A stretch of 8,360 nucleotides of DNA from Verrucomicrobiota bacterium (lineage in GTDB: Bacteria > Verrucomicrobiota > Verrucomicrobiia > Chthoniobacterales > JAFAMB01), in NCBI GenBank assembly GCA_019241095.1, contig JAFAXJ010000347.1, forward strand, positions 1-8,360, given 5' to 3'. The notes below the pieces were generated by a model. That model was not told where the DNA came from, made no database searches, and saw only the letters and a list, made by a program, of their open reading frames with translations. This document shows positions 1 through 7,080 of the stretch, in pieces. Within the stretch, counting starts at the first letter, position 1, and every line of letters starts with the position of its first letter. The translations under genes and the position numbers were made by a program.

Positions 1-1791
1 CACCGACACCAATTGCTTGGGAGATATATCCATATAATGGATCTTCCCAGGCTCAACCTCGAGAAAATCGCCCCGGTATCGGCAGGATACCTTTTCGTCG
101 AGAAAATCACCCTCATTCGAGATAGGCGCGTTCGCCTGAGCAACCAAATAATTTTCTTCTCGATCTGCCGTCAAATAGTCAATTTGAGACGAAACGCGGC
201 CGCTCGTAACGCGACGATAGGGCGTCTCGATAAAGCCAAACTCGTTGATTCGCGAAAACGTGCTCATTGAGCTGATCAGCCCGATATTTGGACCTTCTGG
301 AGTTTCGATCGGGCATATACGTCCATAGTGCGACGGGTGAACGTCGCGGACCTCGAATCCAGCGCGATCCCGACTCAGTCCACCTGGACCAAGGGCTGAA
401 AGACGCCGCTTGTGAGTCAATTCCGCCAACGGGTTTGTCTGGTCCATGAACTGGCTTAACTGCGATCGACCAAAAAAATCGCGGATTACCGCGCTCAAGG
501 CTTTTGGATTGATCAGCTTTTGAGGTGTCATTCCATCAATATTGACATCGAAAAGGGTCATACGCTCTTTCACCAAGCGTTCGGTACGTGCCAGACCGAC
601 CCGGCACTGGTTTGCGAGCAACTCTCCAACTGTACGGACCCTCCGACTTCCCAGATGATCAATGTCGTCGAGGATCCCTTCTCCTTTTCTCAGCGTGATC
701 AAGTATTTCATCGCACCGATGAAATCCTCCTTGGTCAAAGTCCGTTCGGCGAGATCAACATCAATACCGAGTTTCTGGTCGATTTTGTATCGACCTACAC
801 GCCCTAAGTCATACTTTTTGGCATCGAAAAACAGCCTTTTCAATAATCCGCGTGCATTCGCCACAGTGGGCGGATCACCAGGCCGTAACCGGCGATAGAT
901 ATCCTTCAGCGCTTCCTCTTCATCGTGAGCGGGATCCTTCTTGATCGATTTGATTATCGTATCATCGTCTTTTGCATCAACGACGTCGACAGAGGTAATT
1001 CCTAAGGTCAAAATCTGCTGTATGGTCGCCTTGGTTAATGGCTCAAATGCCCGAGCGACAGTGATTTCGCCGTCACGAACATCCTTGATCAAAACCTTGG
1101 TGCTCAGCTGCTCTTCTTCAAGATCACCGCTTAAGTTCAGCTTCTCGATATTGTAGAAGATTTTGATGATCTCTTCGTCGGTTCCAAAACCAATGGCACG
1201 CAAAAACGTCGTTGCTAGAAACTTACGGCGCCGCTTCCTTCGATCGAGGTAAATGTAAAGCAAATCGTTCGTGTCAAACTGAACCTCCAACCAGGAACCG
1301 CGGTCTGGTATAATTCGGAAACTGTAAAGAACTTTCCCGTTCAGATGAACGGAAGACTCAAACGCAATGCCAGGGGAGCGATGCAGTTGGCTCACCACCA
1401 CTCGTTCCGCACCGTTAACAACAAAAGTCCCTTGCGGAGTCATCAAAGGGATTTCTCCCATGTAGACCTTCTCTTCTTTGGTGCCTTTATCGTCACGAAG
1501 TTGAAAGGTCACGTGCAACGGGGCGCTGAAGGTTTGACCTTCACGCTGGCATTCCAACGCCGACATTTTCGGCTCACCAATGTCGTAGCTGACAAAATCC
1601 AGCACGACCTTATCGTCATAGCTTTGTATCGGAAAAACTTCTCTGAATACTGCTTGTAGTCCCACGTTTTTGCGCCGACTTGGCGGCAAATCTTTCTGTA
1701 AAAACTCCACATAAGAATTGAGCTGGACCTCGATAAGGTTTGGTGGCTCAACCGCCTCTTTAATTTTCCCGAAATAAATGCGTTCTGACAT
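1..1791 (-). CDS. rpoB: RNA polymerase beta subunit, N-terminal half (3' end outside window)
   Basis: Beta subunit of the core RNA polymerase; it forms one jaw of the active-site cleft and the rifampicin pocket. The window holds 597 codons, about half of a usual 1150–1350 aa protein, and the reading frame is open to the left edge. The start MSERIYFGKIKEAVEPPNL at ATG 1789–1791 matches the N-terminus of the family, although no good SD precedes it. The N-terminal part covers the protrusion and lobe regions (MTPQGTFVVNGAERVVVSQL at about 117–136). The rifampicin region lies at residues 443–469 (SQLSQFMDQTNPLAELTHKR and on), followed by RAGFEVRDVHPSHYGRICPI. D450, H460 and S465 (E. coli D516, H526, S531) carry the usual drug-sensitive residues; position 518 is Thr rather than Asn. 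It lies downstream of rplL after a 400-nt spacer with terminator-like hairpins and a candidate promoter. Confidence 0.98.
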   Translation of the reverse strand, partial: MSERIYFGKIKEAVEPPNLIEVQLNSYVEFLQKDLPPSRRKNVGLQAVFREVFPIQSYDDKVVLDFVSYDIGEPKMSALECQREGQTFSAPLHVTFQLRDDKGTKEEKVYMGEIPLMTPQGTFVVNGAERVVVSQLHRSPGIAFESSVHLNGKVLYSFRIIPDRGSWLEVQFDTNDLLYIYLDRRKRRRKFLATTFLRAIGFGTDEEIIKIFYNIEKLNLSGDLEEEQLSTKVLIKDVRDGEITVARAFEPLTKATIQQILTLGITSVDVVDAKDDDTIIKSIKKDPAHDEEEALKDIYRRLRPGDPPTVANARGLLKRLFFDAKKYDLGRVGRYKIDQKLGIDVDLAERTLTKEDFIGAMKYLITLRKGEGILDDIDHLGSRRVRTVGELLANQCRVGLARTERLVKERMTLFDVNIDGMTPQKLINPKALSAVIRDFFGRSQLSQFMDQTNPLAELTHKRRLSALGPGGLSRDRAGFEVRDVHPSHYGRICPIETPEGPNIGLISSMSTFSRINEFGFIETPYRRVTSGRVSSQIDYLTADREENYLVAQANAPISNEGDFLDEKVSCRYRGDFLEVEPGKIHYMDISPKQLVSV

Positions 1792-1834
1792 ACGGATCGT
1801 GATTAGTTGCCGGCAAGGCCAAGTTGCTCGAGTT

Positions 1835-1851
1835 GCGCACAAACCGTGCGC
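1835..1851 (-). repeat. Perfect hairpin in the rpoB leader
   Basis: Arms GCGCAC (1835–1840) and GTGCGC (1846–1851) enclose a 5-nt loop, about 45 nt upstream of the rpoB start. A 10-bp palindrome TTGCCGGCAA (1807–1816) lies between it and the start codon. If transcription starts near 1872, both fall in the rpoB 5' leader. On the plus strand the hairpin is followed by five T, but no plus-strand gene exists to terminate. Its role is unknown; a leader RNA element or a protein-binding site are both possible. Confidence 0.4.
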
Positions 1852-1878
1852 TTTTTGATGCCGTCAGCAAAGGGAACA

Positions 1879-1907
1879 CAAATAGCCCCTGAGGCGGGGC
1901 TTGTCAA
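1879..1907 (-). promoter_or_regulatory. Candidate sigma-70-type promoter for rpoB
   Basis: A perfect -35 box TTGACA (1907–1902) is followed after exactly 17 nt by TATTTG (1884–1879), a 4/6 match to the -10 consensus. Transcription would start near 1872, giving a leader of about 80 nt before rpoB. The spacer is occupied by an inverted repeat, AGCCCC/GGGGCT (1884–1889 and 1896–1901). A weaker pair, TTGCAA-N16-TACTAT (2023–1996), lies further upstream. The location just after two terminator-like hairpins fits a separate rpoB promoter; activity is inferred. Confidence 0.45.
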
Positions 1908-2035
1908 ATAAGCCACACCAACGGAGCTTTACAATCTGCGATTTTTGTAACGTGCGAGTGATAGTTAACTGTTCCCCCGCGGTTAACGGACTGAAATAGT
2001 ACGCCGATCAATGCACTTTGCAACTTCTTTTTGTG

Positions 2036-2070
2036 AAAAAAACACGGGCGCTATGGGATTCATGGCGCCC
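2036..2070 (-). terminator. Terminator-like hairpin 2, rplL–rpoB spacer
   Basis: Arms GGGCGC/GCGCCC (2046–2051 and 2065–2070) continue inward through one mismatch into ATG/CAT, with a 5-nt loop (2056–2060). On the minus strand the hairpin is followed by GTG and then seven T (2042–2036), which gives intrinsic-terminator geometry. The A·C mismatch on the minus-strand RNA weakens it slightly. It is the second of two such hairpins after rplL and may act as an attenuator rather than a full stop. Confidence 0.55.
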
Positions 2071-2115
2071 ATGGACAAATCGGGTCGAGTAACTTGAACC
2101 GAATTTTCGCGAATT

Positions 2116-2146
2116 AAAAAAGCATCCCAGCTCTGAGAATGCTTTT
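2116..2146 (-). terminator. Intrinsic terminator/attenuator after rplL
   Basis: The arms at 2118–2128 and 2136–2146 form an 11-bp stem on the minus-strand RNA, with a 7-nt loop and six T at the 3' side (2121–2116, four of them in the stem). Two of the pairs are G·U on the minus strand but would be C/A mismatches on the plus strand, so the structure is directional. It starts about 45 nt past the rplL stop. E. coli also has an attenuator between rplL and rpoB, so a partial terminator that lowers rpoB relative to L7/L12 is the likely role. Confidence 0.7.
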
Positions 2147-2191
2147 ACATCAGTCGACTCCGAACTGTACCCTCATTCAGCAAAGTTGGCC

Positions 2192-2581
2192 TTACTTGAT
2201 CTCGACTTTCGCCCCTGCCGCCTCGACCTTTTTCTTAATCTCTTCGGCCTCTTCTTTGGTTACACCTTCTTTGATGGGTTTTGGCGCACTCTCGACTAAG
2301 GCTTTGGCTTCCGCCAAACCCAATCCTGCCACAGCAGCTCGGACTTCCTTAATCACAGCGATTTTGTTCGCGCCAAATTCCTTGAGAATGACATCAAAAG
2401 CCGTTTTCTCTTCGACTGCCGGCGCCGCTGCTGCTGCTCCACCGCCTGCTGGCGTTGCCGCCGCCGTTACCGGAGCTGCCGCGCTCACTCCCCACCTCTC
2501 TTCCAGTTTCTTTACCAAATCAGCGATCTCCAAAACTGTAAGGGCGCTGAGCTGTTCTACTATTTGAGTTGTATCTGCCAT
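2192..2581 (-). CDS. rplL: 50S ribosomal protein L7/L12
   Basis: L7/L12 is the multi-copy flexible stalk protein that binds L10 and recruits and stimulates EF-Tu, EF-G and other GTPase factors. The 129-aa length is slightly above E. coli (121). Residues 1–31 are the dimerising N-terminal helices that bind L10. Residues about 32–57 are a long Ala/Pro/Gly hinge ([18 protein letters not shown]...). The C-terminal factor-binding domain from about 60 has the conserved [26 protein letters not shown] and [17 protein letters not shown] segments. The start is fixed by a strong SD, AAAGGAG (2594–2588), 6 nt before ATG. It follows rplJ after an unusually long structured spacer and is followed by terminator-like hairpins. 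Confidence 0.98.
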   Translation of the reverse strand: MADTTQIVEQLSALTVLEIADLVKKLEERWGVSAAAPVTAAATPAGGGAAAAAPAVEEKTAFDVILKEFGANKIAVIKEVRAAVAGLGLAEAKALVESAPKPIKEGVTKEEAEEIKKKVEAAGAKVEIK

Positions 2582-2637
2582 TTTAGTCTCCTTTGGTACC
2601 GTCGCGCTACGAAGCCTCAGAGCATTTAAGAGTCCGC

Positions 2638-2705
2638 AGCCGCGAACCCCGACGAGGAACCATTTTTTGTTTTAGGGTTCGGGACGTGCGGCTTCTTTCA
2701 CGTCT
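2638..2705 (-). promoter_or_regulatory. Structured RNA element in the rplJ–rplL spacer
   Basis: On the minus-strand RNA, CGAACCC (2681–2675) pairs with GGGTTCG (2649–2643), and AGCCG (2693–2689) pairs with CGGCT (2642–2638). This gives 12 bp with a 7-nt bulge on the 5' side only (2688–2682). The bulge sequence CACGTC (2688–2683) can pair perfectly with GACGTG (2705–2700), whose partner arm encloses AGCCG, so the two foldings form a pseudoknot or compete. A further hairpin, ACGCCGG/CTGGCGT, lies between 2724 and 2743, just after the rplJ stop. The spacer is 173 nt, against about 65 nt in E. coli (remembered value). It could set the L10 to L7/L12 ratio through processing, attenuation or translational control; function is inferred. 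Confidence 0.5.
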
Positions 2706-2754
2706 CAAAATTTGAGCGAAGACGCCAGCTTCACCCGGCGTTTCCAAAAACAAT

Positions 2755-3282
2755 TCAGCTTGTAGCTGCTTCAGGCTGATGTTCGATTTTCCGCTTAAGC
2801 AATCGCGCCAGCGATGCTCCCGGCTCGTTCAGCAGCACGGCAAGCTTTTGTAGCGGTGATTTCAGCACGCCAAGCAATTGAGCCTGTAGCACATTTTTCG
2901 CCGGCAAGTCCGCTAACGCCTGAACCTGTTCTTTTGACAAGATTGCCTTATCCAGAACACCCGCTTTGATAGACGGCCTCTGAAACTCAGCACCGAAGCC
3001 TTTCAGAATTTTAGCAGCTGCGCAAACATCATTCTCACCCATTACTATTGCAGTCTGGCCGTTGAGGCTTGCGCCAAGATCAGGGTACCCGATTTCAGAG
3101 GCTGCCTTTCGCAAAAAAGTATTCTTAACTACCTTGCATTGCGCACCGGCACTTGCCAGACGAGTCCGCAATTCATAGAATTGGAAAACGCTCATGCCGG
3201 TATATTCGGTGATGATTAAGAATGGTGATCGGTTGAGTCGCGCGGAGAGATCTTCAACAATCGTGGTTTTTTCGGGTCTCAT
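2755..3282 (-). CDS. rplJ: 50S ribosomal protein L10
   Basis: L10 anchors the L7/L12 dimers to the 23S GTPase-associated region next to L11. At 175 aa it has the usual length. The N-terminal RNA-binding domain includes FLIITEYTGMSVFQFYELRT (21–40) and CKVVKNTFLRKAA (49–61). The conserved GASLNGQTAIVMGENDVCAAAK part follows, and the C-terminal helix that carries L7/L12 starts near residue 140. The start ATG is set by SD GGGAGG (3294–3289), 6 nt upstream, directly next to the rplA stop. With only 12 nt between rplA and rplJ there is no room for the classical L10 leader that precedes rplJ in E. coli, so any L10-type feedback would have to act elsewhere. Confidence 0.97.
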   Translation of the reverse strand: MRPEKTTIVEDLSARLNRSPFLIITEYTGMSVFQFYELRTRLASAGAQCKVVKNTFLRKAASEIGYPDLGASLNGQTAIVMGENDVCAAAKILKGFGAEFQRPSIKAGVLDKAILSKEQVQALADLPAKNVLQAQLLGVLKSPLQKLAVLLNEPGASLARLLKRKIEHQPEAATS

Positions 3283-3294
3283 TCAATGCCTCCC

Positions 3295-3996
3295 TTATTT
3301 GATGTACGGCGCAGTATCAATCACGAGTCCGGGACTCATGGTAGCGCTCACGGTAATATTCTGCACAAATCTGCCCTTCGCCGAAGCAGGCCGTGCCTTA
3401 ACGATCGCATCGATCACCGCAGAGCCGTTCTCAATTAATGCCTGGTCCTGAAACGAAACCTTTCCAAAGGGAACCGCCACATTGCCGTTCTTGTCCAGCT
3501 TAAATTCGACCCGGCCCGCTTTGATTTCGCGAATTGCTTTCCCTGTATCCTCGATTACCGTCCCAGTTTTTGGATTCGGCATAAGCCCTCTTGGGCCGAG
3601 CACCTTACCCAATTTCCGAACTTCAGACATCGCGGCCGGTGTGGCTATAGCGACGTCAAAATCTTGAAAACCTTCCTGAATTCTCTTTATCAGATCTTCG
3701 AAACCAACATACTCGGCGCCGGCTTCTCTGGCCGTTTCTGCTGCTTGTCCCTGGGCAAACACCAGAACACGGACACTTTTCCCACTCCCGTGCGGCAGCG
3801 GACATGTCCCGCGCACCATCTGATCGGACTGACGCGGATCAACCCCAAGCCGCAAAGATAAAGTGACTGTCTGATCGAACTTCGGCGCTGGCAGCTTTTT
3901 AAGCGTCTCAATACCGTCCGGTAAGGAATATCTCTTTCCCGCCTCAATCAGAGCCAAGCCTGCTCGATAACGTTTGCTACGATTTTGTGTTTTCAT
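3295..3996 (-). CDS. rplA: 50S ribosomal protein L1
   Basis: L1 binds 23S helices 76–78 and forms the mobile L1 stalk that helps deacylated tRNA leave the E site. In many bacteria it also represses its own mRNA. At 233 aa it is essentially the same length as E. coli L1 (234). Family hallmarks are [19 protein letters not shown] (46–64), [15 protein letters not shown] (67–81), [19 protein letters not shown] (129–147) and [14 protein letters not shown] (177–190). The GTCPLPHG segment has Cys-Pro where GTVVLPHG is common. The start ATG has an SD, AAGGA (4012–4008), at a rather long 11-nt spacing, and that SD can be caught in a hairpin. It lies 97 nt after rplK and 12 nt before rplJ. Confidence 0.98.
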   Translation of the reverse strand: MKTQNRSKRYRAGLALIEAGKRYSLPDGIETLKKLPAPKFDQTVTLSLRLGVDPRQSDQMVRGTCPLPHGSGKSVRVLVFAQGQAAETAREAGAEYVGFEDLIKRIQEGFQDFDVAIATPAAMSEVRKLGKVLGPRGLMPNPKTGTVIEDTGKAIREIKAGRVEFKLDKNGNVAVPFGKVSFQDQALIENGSAVIDAIVKARPASAKGRFVQNITVSATMSPGLVIDTAPYIK

Positions 3997-4002
3997 TTTT
4001 GG

Positions 4003-4035
4003 TGCAGTCCTTACGAGCCAACCGGCTCTCCTGCA
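4003..4035 (-). promoter_or_regulatory. rplA leader hairpin holding the SD; candidate L1 operator
   Basis: On the minus-strand RNA an outer helix TGCAG/CTGCA (4035–4031 with 4007–4003) and an inner helix GAGCC/GGCTC (4028–4024 with 4019–4015, loop GGTT) are separated by a lopsided internal loop of 2 and 7 nt. The 7-nt side contains AAGGA (4012–4008), the rplA SD. L1 targets in rRNA and mRNA are known to be two short helices around an asymmetric loop, so this is a reasonable candidate for L1 feedback placed directly before rplA. The pairing is seen in the sequence; binding is inferred. Confidence 0.45.
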
Positions 4036-4055
4036 GTGACATCAGGAAGGAACCT

Positions 4056-4069
4056 CGGGCTGACGCCCG
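4056..4069 (-). repeat. Small hairpin after the rplK stop
   Basis: A perfect stem CGGGC/GCCCG with a GTCA loop (minus-strand reading) begins about 25 nt downstream of the rplK stop codon. It has no T tract, so it is not an intrinsic terminator. A flanking GACC/GGTT pairing can extend it across an AA/A internal loop. It may protect the rplK mRNA end or belong to the same regulatory leader as the hairpin before rplA. Confidence 0.35.
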
Positions 4070-4093
4070 TTGGTCTCATCCCAATACCTCAAG

Positions 4094-4519
4094 CTACTCT
4101 TCGACTTCAATCCCCATTTGCCGCGCGGTACCAACCAGAGTGCGAAAAGCTGACTCTTCATTGCGCGCATTCATGTCTTTCATTTTCACCTTCACGATTT
4201 CCATGACCTGCTTTTTCGTCAGTTTTGCAACCCGAGTTTTGTTGGGTTCCTTCGATCCAGCCGCAATGTTTGCCGCTTTCTTCAGAAGAATTGCAGCCGG
4301 AGGTGATTTGGTGATGAATGTAAAAGACTTATCTTTGAAAACCGTTATTACGACGGGCAAAATGTCCCCCGCTTGTTTCTGGGTGGCGGCATTGAACTCT
4401 TTACAAAAAGCCATGATATTCACGCCGTTCTGGCCCAATGCCGGACCGACAGGCGGCGCGGGATTGGCTTGCCCGGCCGGGATTTGGAGTTTGATCGTTG
4501 CTACAACTTCTTTAGCCAT
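4094..4519 (-). CDS. rplK: 50S ribosomal protein L11
   Basis: L11 binds the 23S GTPase-associated centre beside L10, is needed for stimulation of RelA in the stringent response, and shapes the thiostrepton pocket. The 141-aa product matches the family length (142 in E. coli). The hallmark [20 protein letters not shown] (11–30) is the proline-rich N-terminal domain; the C-terminal RNA-binding domain includes [14 protein letters not shown] (70–83) and ends with [16 protein letters not shown]. The frame is open 10 codons further upstream (to 4549), but that extension would overlap nusG and the protein family begins [11 protein letters not shown], so ATG 4517–4519 is chosen. It begins 8 nt after the nusG stop, with no strong SD, which suggests translational coupling. 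Confidence 0.97.
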   Translation of the reverse strand: MAKEVVATIKLQIPAGQANPAPPVGPALGQNGVNIMAFCKEFNAATQKQAGDILPVVITVFKDKSFTFITKSPPAAILLKKAANIAAGSKEPNKTRVAKLTKKQVMEIVKVKMKDMNARNEESAFRTLVGTARQMGIEVEE

Positions 4520-4527
4520 AGATTTCG

Positions 4528-5091
4528 CTAACCACGTTCCACCTGCCAATATTCAAGTTCAACAGGAGTCGATCGGCCAAAGATGCTCACAGAAACACGA
4601 AGCTTTCCGCGATCCGGATCTATCTCCTCCACAACACCACTCTGATTCTGAAACGGCCCGTCTGCCACCTTGACTGTCTCGCCGACCTCGAAGCTAACTT
4701 TCGGCTTTACCTTATCTTCAAGCTGGCGAATTTGAGCCAGCATTCCCTCAACCTCCTGTGGACGCATCGGCACGGGACGGTCCTTCGTTCCCGCAAAACC
4801 TAAAACGCCAGGCGTTTCTCTAATAAAATACCAGGTGCGGTCAACCAATTCATTTTTCTTATCCAAGAGGTACATGTTCACAATCAGATATCCTGGAAAG
4901 AACTTTCGTGTTGTCTCGCTGCGTTTACCGCGCTTGATTTCAGAAACCCGCTCGGTTGGGATCAGAACCTCGTAAACGAGATCCCCCATCTCCTCGGTCC
5001 GGATTCGGCGCGTGAGATTCTCAAACACTTTCTGCTCTTGTCCGGAAAGGACATGCACGACAAACCATTGACTCTTATCTACTTCGCTCAC
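4528..5091 (-). CDS. nusG: Transcription termination/antitermination factor NusG
   Basis: NusG binds the RNA polymerase clamp, increases processivity, and links polymerase to Rho or to ribosomal S10. The 187 aa is close to E. coli (181). The NGN domain (about 8–117) has [18 protein letters not shown] at the start, FPGYLIVNM (65–73) and TPGVLGFAG (93–101). The C-terminal KOW domain (about 137–187) has [20 protein letters not shown] and the typical [18 protein letters not shown] ending. The start is GTG (5091–5089), 10 nt after the secE stop. There is only a weak GGA before it, but the N-terminal sequence leaves no better choice. Confidence 0.98.
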   Translation of the reverse strand: MSEVDKSQWFVVHVLSGQEQKVFENLTRRIRTEEMGDLVYEVLIPTERVSEIKRGKRSETTRKFFPGYLIVNMYLLDKKNELVDRTWYFIRETPGVLGFAGTKDRPVPMRPQEVEGMLAQIRQLEDKVKPKVSFEVGETVKVADGPFQNQSGVVEEIDPDRGKLRVSVSIFGRSTPVELEYWQVERG

Positions 5092-5101
5092 TCCGGCACT
5101 T

Positions 5102-5314
5102 TCAGGGTACTAACAATTTAACAATATTGACCATGACCAGATCCCAAAATGCGATATATCCGCTCAGCAACAACATCGCTACGACCACAACCGTAGTGGA
5201 ATCAATCAACTCGCGATATTTCTTGACACCTTTTTCCTTCGGATCCCAGGGCCAGCTTGCCTTTTCCAGCTCGGATCGGACTTCACCGAGAAAACGTCTG
5301 ACACGGGTGACCAT
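5102..5314 (-). CDS. secE: Preprotein translocase subunit SecE (short form)
   Basis: SecE is the essential clamp of the SecYEG channel in the inner membrane. The 70-aa protein is the short form typical of most bacteria: a cytoplasmic amphipathic segment with the signature FLGEVRSELEKASWPWDPKEK (8–28), then one transmembrane helix at about 40–65 (TTVVVVAMLLLSGYIAFWDL). E. coli SecE has two further membrane helices that are absent here. The ATG at 5314–5312 lies just 10 nt after the 3' end of tRNA-Trp and has no SD. After tRNA processing the secE message would therefore have a leader of about 10 nt. Confidence 0.97.
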   Translation of the reverse strand: MVTRVRRFLGEVRSELEKASWPWDPKEKGVKKYRELIDSTTVVVVAMLLLSGYIAFWDLVMVNIVKLLVP

Positions 5315-5324
5315 ATTTAATAAA

Positions 5325-5397
5325 CAGGTCAGGAGGGACTCGAACCCCCAACCGGCGGTTTTGGAGACCGCTGCTCTACCAGTTGAGCTACTGACCT
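5325..5397 (-). tRNA. tRNA-Trp (CCA anticodon)
   Basis: The cloverleaf is complete. The 7-bp acceptor stem is AGGTCAG/CTGACCT, the D arm is GCTC-AACTGGTA-GAGC, and the anticodon stem GCGGT/ACCGC has loop CTCCAAA, so the anticodon is CCA. The T arm is GGGGG-TTCGAGT-CCCTC. G73 is the discriminator expected for bacterial tRNA-Trp. The 3' CCA is not encoded (the next bases read TTT). The gene sits between tuf and secE, a common position in bacteria, and is probably cut out of the tuf–secE transcript. Confidence 0.97.
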
Positions 5398-5471
5398 AAT
5401 GTTTTGCTGGCAGATAAACAGCTGGTTAGATGATGATAATATCAGCTTAAGCAAACGTTTCACTGCCGGAC

Positions 5472-6656
5472 TTAGTCTAGAATGTCACCGACTCGCCCAG
5501 CGCCAACGGTCCTGCCGCCTTCACGAATAGCGAATCGGATAGTTTTTTCCATCGCTATTGGAGTGATAAGCTCTACTTCGATAGAAACGTTGTCACCAGG
5601 CATAACCATTTCTACCCCGTCCGGCAATTTGACCGTTCCGGTAACATCAGTGGTACGGAAATAGAACTGAGGACGGTAGTTGCTAAAGAATGGCGTGTGG
5701 CGGCCGCCTTCTTCTTTGCTCAGGACATAAACCTCAGCCTTGAATTTCTTATGAGGAGTGATGGTTCCGGGTTTAGCCACAACCTGGCCGCGTTCAACAT
5801 CATCCTTTTTAATACCTCTCAAAAGCACTCCCACGTTGTCACCGGCACGCGCTTCGTCAAGAAGCTTTCTGAACATCTCAATGTCGGTAACGGTCGTCTT
5901 GGCCGTTGGACGAATTCCAACGATCTCGACCTCTTCCATTTTCTTCAAGATGCCGCGTTCAACTCGTCCCGTCACTACCGTGCCCCGTCCTTCAATGTTG
6001 AAAACATCTTCAATGGGCATTAGAAAGGGCTGGTCGATTGGACGTTCTGGGAGCGGAATAAACTCGTCGACAGCAGCCATCAGTTGAAAGATCGCGTCTT
6101 TGTACTTGGCATCACCCTCAAGAGCTTTTAGGGCGCTACCCTTGACGATTGGAATTGTATCGCCCGGAAACTCGTATTGCGATAACAGGTCACGAACTTC
6201 CATCTCAACCAGATCCAGCAACTCGGCATCGTCTACCATGTCGCATTTGTTCATGAACACGACAATCGACGGAACACCAACTTGGCGAGCCAGCAGAATG
6301 TGCTCTCGCGTCTGCGGCATCGGTCCATCAGCAGCAGAAACGACGAGGATCGCACCATCCATCTGCGCTGCTCCAGTAATCATGTTTTTCACATAATCGG
6401 CGTGACCTGGACAATCCACATGGGCGTAATGGCGGTTTGCGGTCTGATATTCAACATGCGCGGTGTTGATTGTAATTCCTCGCTCTTTTTCCTCGGGAGC
6501 GTTATCAATCTGGTCGTACCGAGTGGCTTGGGCCATACCCTTTTCGGCCAACACCGACGTGATTGCGGCAGTCAGCGTCGTTTTACCGTGGTCGACGTGA
6601 CCGATAGTGCCGATGTTCACGTGCGGTTTGGATCGTTCAAATTTGTCCTTAGCCAT
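5472..6656 (-). CDS. tuf: Elongation factor Tu
   Basis: EF-Tu is the GTPase that carries aminoacyl-tRNA to the ribosomal A site. The 394-aa length is standard. GTPase motifs are G1 GHVDHGKT (19–26), G2 RGITI (59–63), G3 DCPGH (81–85), G4 NKCD (136–139) and G5 SALK (174–177). Domain 2 starts near 210 with [20 protein letters not shown], and domain 3 includes [20 protein letters not shown] (317–336). The C-terminus GRVGDILD is slightly unlike the frequent VVxxI(I/L) ending. A strong SD, AAGGAG (6669–6664), lies 7 nt before the ATG. It is flanked by tRNA-Thr (68 nt upstream) and tRNA-Trp (74 nt downstream) with no clear terminator, so a common transcript is likely. Confidence 0.99.
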   Translation of the reverse strand: MAKDKFERSKPHVNIGTIGHVDHGKTTLTAAITSVLAEKGMAQATRYDQIDNAPEEKERGITINTAHVEYQTANRHYAHVDCPGHADYVKNMITGAAQMDGAILVVSAADGPMPQTREHILLARQVGVPSIVVFMNKCDMVDDAELLDLVEMEVRDLLSQYEFPGDTIPIVKGSALKALEGDAKYKDAIFQLMAAVDEFIPLPERPIDQPFLMPIEDVFNIEGRGTVVTGRVERGILKKMEEVEIVGIRPTAKTTVTDIEMFRKLLDEARAGDNVGVLLRGIKKDDVERGQVVAKPGTITPHKKFKAEVYVLSKEEGGRHTPFFSNYRPQFYFRTTDVTGTVKLPDGVEMVMPGDNVSIEVELITPIAMEKTIRFAIREGGRTVGAGRVGDILD

Positions 6657-6724
6657 TTAAGGTCTCCTTGTCTTGCTGCTAATATCGTCTTTACTCACTT
6701 CAAATTGTCTGTCTACTTGGGCGA

Positions 6725-6790
<66 letters not shown>

Positions 6791-6800
<10 letters not shown>

Positions 6801-7036
6801 ATACTGCGTTCAATCGTCATGGGTTCAATGATCGATGAGCTTCGCTGCCGAGCTTCGAGCGCAAAAAAGACACCGACCCTCCAATAAATTTCAATCAGAG
6901 GTCGGCCACTCTCGCATTCAAGGCCCGCCAAGCGAGCCGGAAACTTAACAAAGAGTGCATCTGCGTCAACAGGATTCTCGGCCTGGCAATGGGCAAGATA
7001 CAGGCCAGATGAAAGCGCTTGGCCACGATTGTCCAT
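6791..7036 (-). CDS. Dubious 81-aa ORF overlapping tRNA-Thr
   Basis: An open frame from ATG 7036–7034 ends inside the 5' end of tRNA-Thr (10-nt overlap). The protein (MDNRGQALSSGLYLAHCQAE... to MTIERSMPM) shows no membrane segment or motif that I recognise. The start is preceded by CCTCCCATC on the coding strand, with no SD. The stretch should carry the promoter of tRNA-Thr and tuf, which argues against a coding role. I keep it only because it fills most of an otherwise empty 240 bp. Confidence 0.15.
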
Positions 7037-7057
7037 GATGGGAGGCCAATCACGCGA

Positions 7058-7071
7058 ATCACTATTGTGAT
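7058..7071. repeat. Palindrome ATCAC-TATT-GTGAT
   Basis: Two perfect 5-bp half sites lie around a 4-bp centre, upstream of the tRNA-Thr/tuf transcript and downstream of the decayed gene. The shape would suit a dimeric DNA-binding protein, but it is short and could be chance. Confidence 0.25.
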
Positions 7072-7080
7072 CGTCGCTGT

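Noticed and set aside
1835..1856. Plus-strand intrinsic terminator (GC hairpin followed by TTTTT)
   Set aside because: No plus-strand gene ends here; the spacer belongs to the minus-strand operon, so the T run is more likely coincidental to a leader hairpin.
2139..2567. Plus-strand ORF of 142 aa, rich in Ala/Ser
   Set aside because: It is the antisense shadow of the low-complexity hinge and C-terminal domain of rplL.
4094..4549. Longer rplK reading frame starting at 4549 ([10 protein letters not shown] before MAKE)
   Set aside because: The extra 10 codons overlap the end of nusG, and L11 proteins begin at [15 protein letters not shown] 4517–4519 is the natural start.
3987..4673. Plus-strand ORF of 228 aa
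   Set aside because: It lies antisense across rplK and the nusG end, whose protein identities are certain; its sequence has no family character.
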